A stretch of 64,000 nucleotides of DNA, taken from Paenibacillus soyae (GTDB lineage Bacteria > Bacillota > Bacilli > Paenibacillales > Paenibacillaceae). Where the stretch lies: positions 1 to 64,000 of the forward strand of contig NZ_JANIPJ010000027.1 of NCBI RefSeq assembly GCF_024623455.1, given 5' to 3'. Below, piece by piece: positions 61,151 to 64,000 of the stretch (position 1 is its first letter; every line of letters begins with the position of its first letter). The notes beneath the pieces were generated by a model. It searched no databases. It was not told where the DNA came from and saw only the letters and a program-made list of their open reading frames with translations. A program made the position numbers and the translations under genes.

Positions 61151-62322
61151 GCGAGGAGGAGAAGAAGCCGGAAGGCTTACACGTAGAAGGGGAGCCGCAA
61201 GGAAGCGAAGCGTCGGTCACCCCGGAGCCGCAGGCCGAAGAGGTGAGGGCGGAGACTGCGGAAGCGCCGGCGGAAGCGGCAAAGGCGGATAGCGGGGGAG
61301 CGGCGCAGGCAGCGGAGCAGTTGCAGCCGGCGGCGGAGGAGCCGAAGGAGCAAGAGGAGCAGACCCAAGTCGCCGAAGCGGAGCGGGAGCGGCCAGCCGA
61401 GCAAGGGAATGAACCGGCAGCGGCAGCGAAGTCCCAGGAGGCGCAGCCGGTCGAGGCCCAGCCGCAAGCCGAGGCGCCCGTCGATCCGGAGCGCGAGGCC
61501 AAGCTGAAGGCGGCAGCAGAGGCGAGAGCGGCGAGGGCCGCCGCCAAGGCGAAGGCCGAGGCAGAAGAGGGACAGCCGCAAGCCGAGGCGCCAGTTGATC
61601 CGGAGCGCGAGGCGAAGCTGAAGGCGGCCGCTGAGGCGAGAGCGGCGAGGGCTGCGGCCAAGGCGAAGGCCGAGGCAGAAGAGGGACAGCCGCAAGCCGA
61701 GGCGCCAGTTGATCCGGAGCGTGAGGCGAAGCTGAAGGCGGCCGCTGAGGCGAGAGCGGCGAGGGCCGCTGCCAAGGCGAAGAGCGAGGCAGAAGCGGCG
61801 GAGGCCGCGGCGAACGCCGAACCGGAGCCGCCGAAGGAGCCGTCGCGGAGGCAGCCCGACCTCGACCGCGTCGTCTCGGTGCTGAACGAGTGGCTGGGAG
61901 CGGGGGCGATCGCGGAGGCTTATCTGAACGAGCTGAGCGTCGACATGCCGACGCTTGTACTGGACAAAGCGAGCTGGACGCAGGCCGCGCCGCTGCTGCG
62001 AGATCATCCGGAGCTGCGTTTCAATTATCTCCGGAACGTGTCCGGCGTCGATTACGAGACGCATCTCGAGGTCGTCTATCATTTGTTGTCGTTGAACAGC
62101 AAGGCCGATGTCGCCATTAAGCTCCGGACGGATCGGGAGGAAGCGTCCATCCCCTCCGCGACGTCGACATGGTCGACCGCGAATTGGAACGAACGCGAAA
62201 TTTACGATTTGCTCGGCATTCATTTTACGGGACATCCCGACTTGAGACGCATTATGATGCCTGACGACTGGGTGGGCCATCCGCTCCGCAAAGACTATGA
62301 ACCGCTCGACTCGGAGGTGTAG
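61147..62322 (+). CDS. nuoC: NADH-quinone oxidoreductase subunit C with long repeat-rich N-terminal extension
   Basis: 391 residues. The C-terminal ~156 residues (236-391) are the 30-kDa subunit, with EREIYDLLGIHFTGHPDLRR and MPDDWVGHPLRKDYEP. The first ~235 residues are a low-complexity, Glu/Ala/Lys/Pro-rich tract lacking aromatic residues. It contains three near-identical 38-residue units (EAPVDPEREAKLKAAAEARA and following), likely a charged helix or disordered arm. The ATG overlaps nuoB, so the extension is translated in frame from the only coupled start. Similar but shorter extensions may exist in relatives; I cannot check. Confidence 0.95.
   Translation: MSEEEKKPEGLHVEGEPQGSEASVTPEPQAEEVRAETAEAPAEAAKADSGGAAQAAEQLQPAAEEPKEQEEQTQVAEAERERPAEQGNEPAAAAKSQEAQPVEAQPQAEAPVDPEREAKLKAAAEARAARAAAKAKAEAEEGQPQAEAPVDPEREAKLKAAAEARAARAAAKAKAEAEEGQPQAEAPVDPEREAKLKAAAEARAARAAAKAKSEAEAAEAAANAEPEPPKEPSRRQPDLDRVVSVLNEWLGAGAIAEAYLNELSVDMPTLVLDKASWTQAAPLLRDHPELRFNYLRNVSGVDYETHLEVVYHLLSLNSKADVAIKLRTDREEASIPSATSTWSTANWNEREIYDLLGIHFTGHPDLRRIMMPDDWVGHPLRKDYEPLDSEV
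61459..61800 (+). repeat. Three 114-bp in-frame tandem repeats within nuoC
   Basis: Units begin at 61459, 61573 and 61687, exactly 114 bp apart. The last two are nearly identical at the base level, suggesting recent duplication. The third decays at its end. Confidence 0.95.
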
Positions 62323-62328
62323 CGAACG

Positions 62329-63429
62329 GTGATTCGGACAGAAGAACTGCTGCTCAACGTCGGACCGCAGCATCCCAGCACGCATGGCGTCTTTCGGATC
62401 GTGGTGAAGCTGGATGGGGAAGTCATCACCGAAGCGACGCCGGTTATGGGCTATCTGCACAGGGGCACGGAGAAGATCGCGGAAAGCCTGAATTTTACGC
62501 AAATCATTCCATATACGGACCGCATGGATTACGTATCGGCCATGACGAACAATTATGTGCTCGTTCACGCCGTCGAGACGATGATGGGGCTCGAGGTGCC
62601 GCTTCGGGCGGAGTTTCTAAGGCTGATCGTCATGGAGCTGCAGCGCGTGGCGAGCCATCTTGTCTGGTGGGGCACGTACCTGCTGGACATCGGGGCGATG
62701 AGCCCGTTCCTATACGCGTTCCGCGACCGGGAGACGATCATCAACCTGTTCAACGAGCTGTGCGGCGCCAGGCTGACTTACAACTATATGCGGGTGGGCG
62801 GCGTGAAGTGGGACGCTCCTCCCGGCTGGATCGACAAGGTGCGGGAGTTCATCCCTTACATGGAGAAGAAGCTGCAGGAATACGACAAGCTGGTAACCGG
62901 TAACGAAATTTTTCTGGCTCGGATCAAGGGCGTCGGCCGCTATGATGCCGCAACCGCCATCGACTACGGGCTGTCCGGCGCCAACCTGCGCTGCACGGGC
63001 GTGAGATGGGATCTCCGCAAGGATGAGCCCTACAGCCTGTACGACCGGTTCGAATTCGACGTGCCCGTGGGCAGCAGCGGCGATTGCTACGACCGATACC
63101 GGGTGAGGCTGGAGGAAATCCGGCAGAGCCTTCGCATTCTGAGGCAAGCGGTGGAGCAGTTCCCTCAGGATGGGGAAACGATGGGCAAGGTGCCCCGCGT
63201 CATTCGTCCTCCGGCAGGAGAGACCTACGTGCGCATCGAATCCCCGCGGGGAGAGATTGGCTGCCATATCGTCTCCAAAGGCAAAGCGGAGCCTTACCGG
63301 CTCAAATTCAGACGGCCTTCGTTCGTGAATCTGCAAATTTTGCCCAAGCTCCTCGTCGGGGAGACGATGACCAATTTGATTACGATACTCGGCGGCATTG
63401 ATATCGTGGTTGGGGAGGTGGACGCCTGA
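62329..63429 (+). CDS. nuoD: NADH-quinone oxidoreductase subunit D
   Basis: 366 residues, 49-kDa subunit. LLNVGPQHPSTHGVFRIVVK is the quinone-site entrance with the conserved His; YTDRMDYVSAMTNNY and GETMTNLITILGGIDIVVGE are canonical. GTG start with GGAGGTG eleven bases upstream. Its stop overlaps nuoH by one base. Confidence 0.97.
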   Translation: MIRTEELLLNVGPQHPSTHGVFRIVVKLDGEVITEATPVMGYLHRGTEKIAESLNFTQIIPYTDRMDYVSAMTNNYVLVHAVETMMGLEVPLRAEFLRLIVMELQRVASHLVWWGTYLLDIGAMSPFLYAFRDRETIINLFNELCGARLTYNYMRVGGVKWDAPPGWIDKVREFIPYMEKKLQEYDKLVTGNEIFLARIKGVGRYDAATAIDYGLSGANLRCTGVRWDLRKDEPYSLYDRFEFDVPVGSSGDCYDRYRVRLEEIRQSLRILRQAVEQFPQDGETMGKVPRVIRPPAGETYVRIESPRGEIGCHIVSKGKAEPYRLKFRRPSFVNLQILPKLLVGETMTNLITILGGIDIVVGEVDA

Positions 63430-64000
63430 TGGGCGCATGGCTGGACGAACCGCTCTCATGGGGCAATGCCCTCGTGCTGTTCCTGTGGGCTGCCGTGTTT
63501 CTGCTGATCGTGCTGGGCTTCGTCACGTACGCGATCTATTACGAGCGCAAGGTCATCGGCTGGATGCAGCTGCGCGTCGGACCGAATCGCGTCGGGCCGC
63601 TCGGCCTGCTGCAGACGGTCGCCGACATCTTCAAGCTTCTGATCAAGGAGGACACGATCCCGCGCAAGGCGGACCGCCTGCTCTTCATTCTGGCTCCCGC
63701 GCTCGCATTCATTCCATCGTTCGCCGTGCTGGCGGTCATACCTTACTCGGAGAAGCTGTATTTCGCCGATTTGAACGTAGGCTTGCTGTATTACGCCGCT
63801 CTGTCCGGCATTACGACGCTCGCGATCGTGCTCGGCGGCTGGGCGTCCAACAATAAGTACGCGTTGCTCGGAGGCATGCGCTCGGCCGCGCAGATGATCA
63901 GCTACGAGGTGCCGCTCGTCATCTCGATCGTCGGCGTCATCCTGCTCAGCGGCAGCTTGAACCTCAAGGATATCGTCACGGCGCAGGACGGCGGCTGGTT
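63429..64000 (+). CDS. nuoH: NADH-quinone oxidoreductase subunit H, 5' part
   Basis: The first ~190 residues of nuoH, running off the window. It starts at the ATG overlapping the nuoD stop (TGATG), with GGAGGTGGA upstream. It reads MGAWLDEPLSWGNALVLFLW, then the conserved cytoplasmic loop YERKVIGWMQLRVGPNRVGP, and helices with ISYEVPLVISIVGVILLSGS. NuoH forms part of the quinone tunnel in the membrane arm. No frame disruption is seen in the visible part. Confidence 0.95.
   Translation, partial: MGAWLDEPLSWGNALVLFLWAAVFLLIVLGFVTYAIYYERKVIGWMQLRVGPNRVGPLGLLQTVADIFKLLIKEDTIPRKADRLLFILAPALAFIPSFAVLAVIPYSEKLYFADLNVGLLYYAALSGITTLAIVLGGWASNNKYALLGGMRSAAQMISYEVPLVISIVGVILLSGSLNLKDIVTAQDGGW

Noticed and set aside
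61177..62568. 463-residue Leu/Arg-rich minus-strand open frame opposite nuoC
   Set aside because: Complement of the low-complexity Glu/Ala/Lys repeats; no independent evidence for coding.
1..64000. tRNA, rRNA, prophage or IS element
   Set aside because: No rRNA motifs, cloverleaf sequences with CCA ends, integrase, transposase or phage structural genes were recognised on either strand.

Overview
The window looks like chromosome from a GC-rich, endospore-forming Firmicute of the Paenibacillaceae (Paenibacillus/Cohnella type). It holds spoIIR, two complete gerA-type germination operons, S-layer-homology and BIG2 surface proteins, strong AGGAGG ribosome binding sites with frequent GTG/TTG starts, and an oriC-proximal Bacillales gene order (prfA, prmC, spoIIR, ywlC, mntP, ywlE, rpiB, ywlG, glyA, upp, wecB, atp operon) running into a nuo (complex I) operon. 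This assignment comes from gene content and order, not from a database search. I saw no rRNA, tRNA, CRISPR array, phage or insertion-sequence transposase.

Layout. 1-4.8 kb: a minus-strand membrane acyltransferase fused to an FAD oxidoreductase, a small unknown protein, and an Rrf2-family regulator with thioredoxin. 4.8-11.1 kb: an S-layer-homology protein with PepSY-like repeats, a CUT1 sugar ABC importer (binding protein and two permeases, no ATPase) and a 51-residue protein. 11.1-24.9 kb: the conserved translation/sporulation block (ychF, prfA, prmC, spoIIR, ywlC, mntP, ywlE, rpiB, ywlG, glyA), interrupted by a two-subunit iron-sulfur serine dehydratase and an ECF41 sigma factor with its carboxymuconolactone-decarboxylase-like target. 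24.9-29.4 kb: minus-strand germination operon A-C-D-B ending in an ASCH-domain gene. 29.4-35.7 kb: oligopeptide ABC importer oppABCDF. 35.7-38.5 kb: an exact 51-bp tandem array and an eight-repeat Ig-like surface protein. 38.6-43.0 kb: a D-Ala ligase / alanine racemase / VanXY-like carboxypeptidase operon, then three minus-strand unknown genes, two of them short paralogues. 43.2-52.9 kb: upp, wecB and the complete atpZ-I-B-E-F-H-A-G-D-C operon. 53-60.2 kb: a chemoreceptor with unusual membrane layout and a second germination operon A-C-D-B. 60.2-64 kb: nuoA-B-C-D and the start of nuoH; NuoC carries a long repeat-rich N-terminal extension.

Strongest non-coding signals: (1) a family of intergenic elements (three copies) whose terminal inverted repeats differ between copies yet remain complementary within each copy, one lying between atpE and atpF; (2) a same-strand cluster of DnaA boxes before prfA; (3) an ECF41-type promoter placed exactly before the ECF41 partner gene; (4) a sigma-F-type promoter before spoIIR; (5) a perfect inverted repeat across the -10 of the Rrf2 gene; (6) the 51-bp array. 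No single wholly unknown system dominates. The best candidates for something undescribed are the co-varying hairpin elements, the acyltransferase-FAD fusion, the paired HGTV-motif small proteins around a GAF-like membrane protein, and the extended NuoC.
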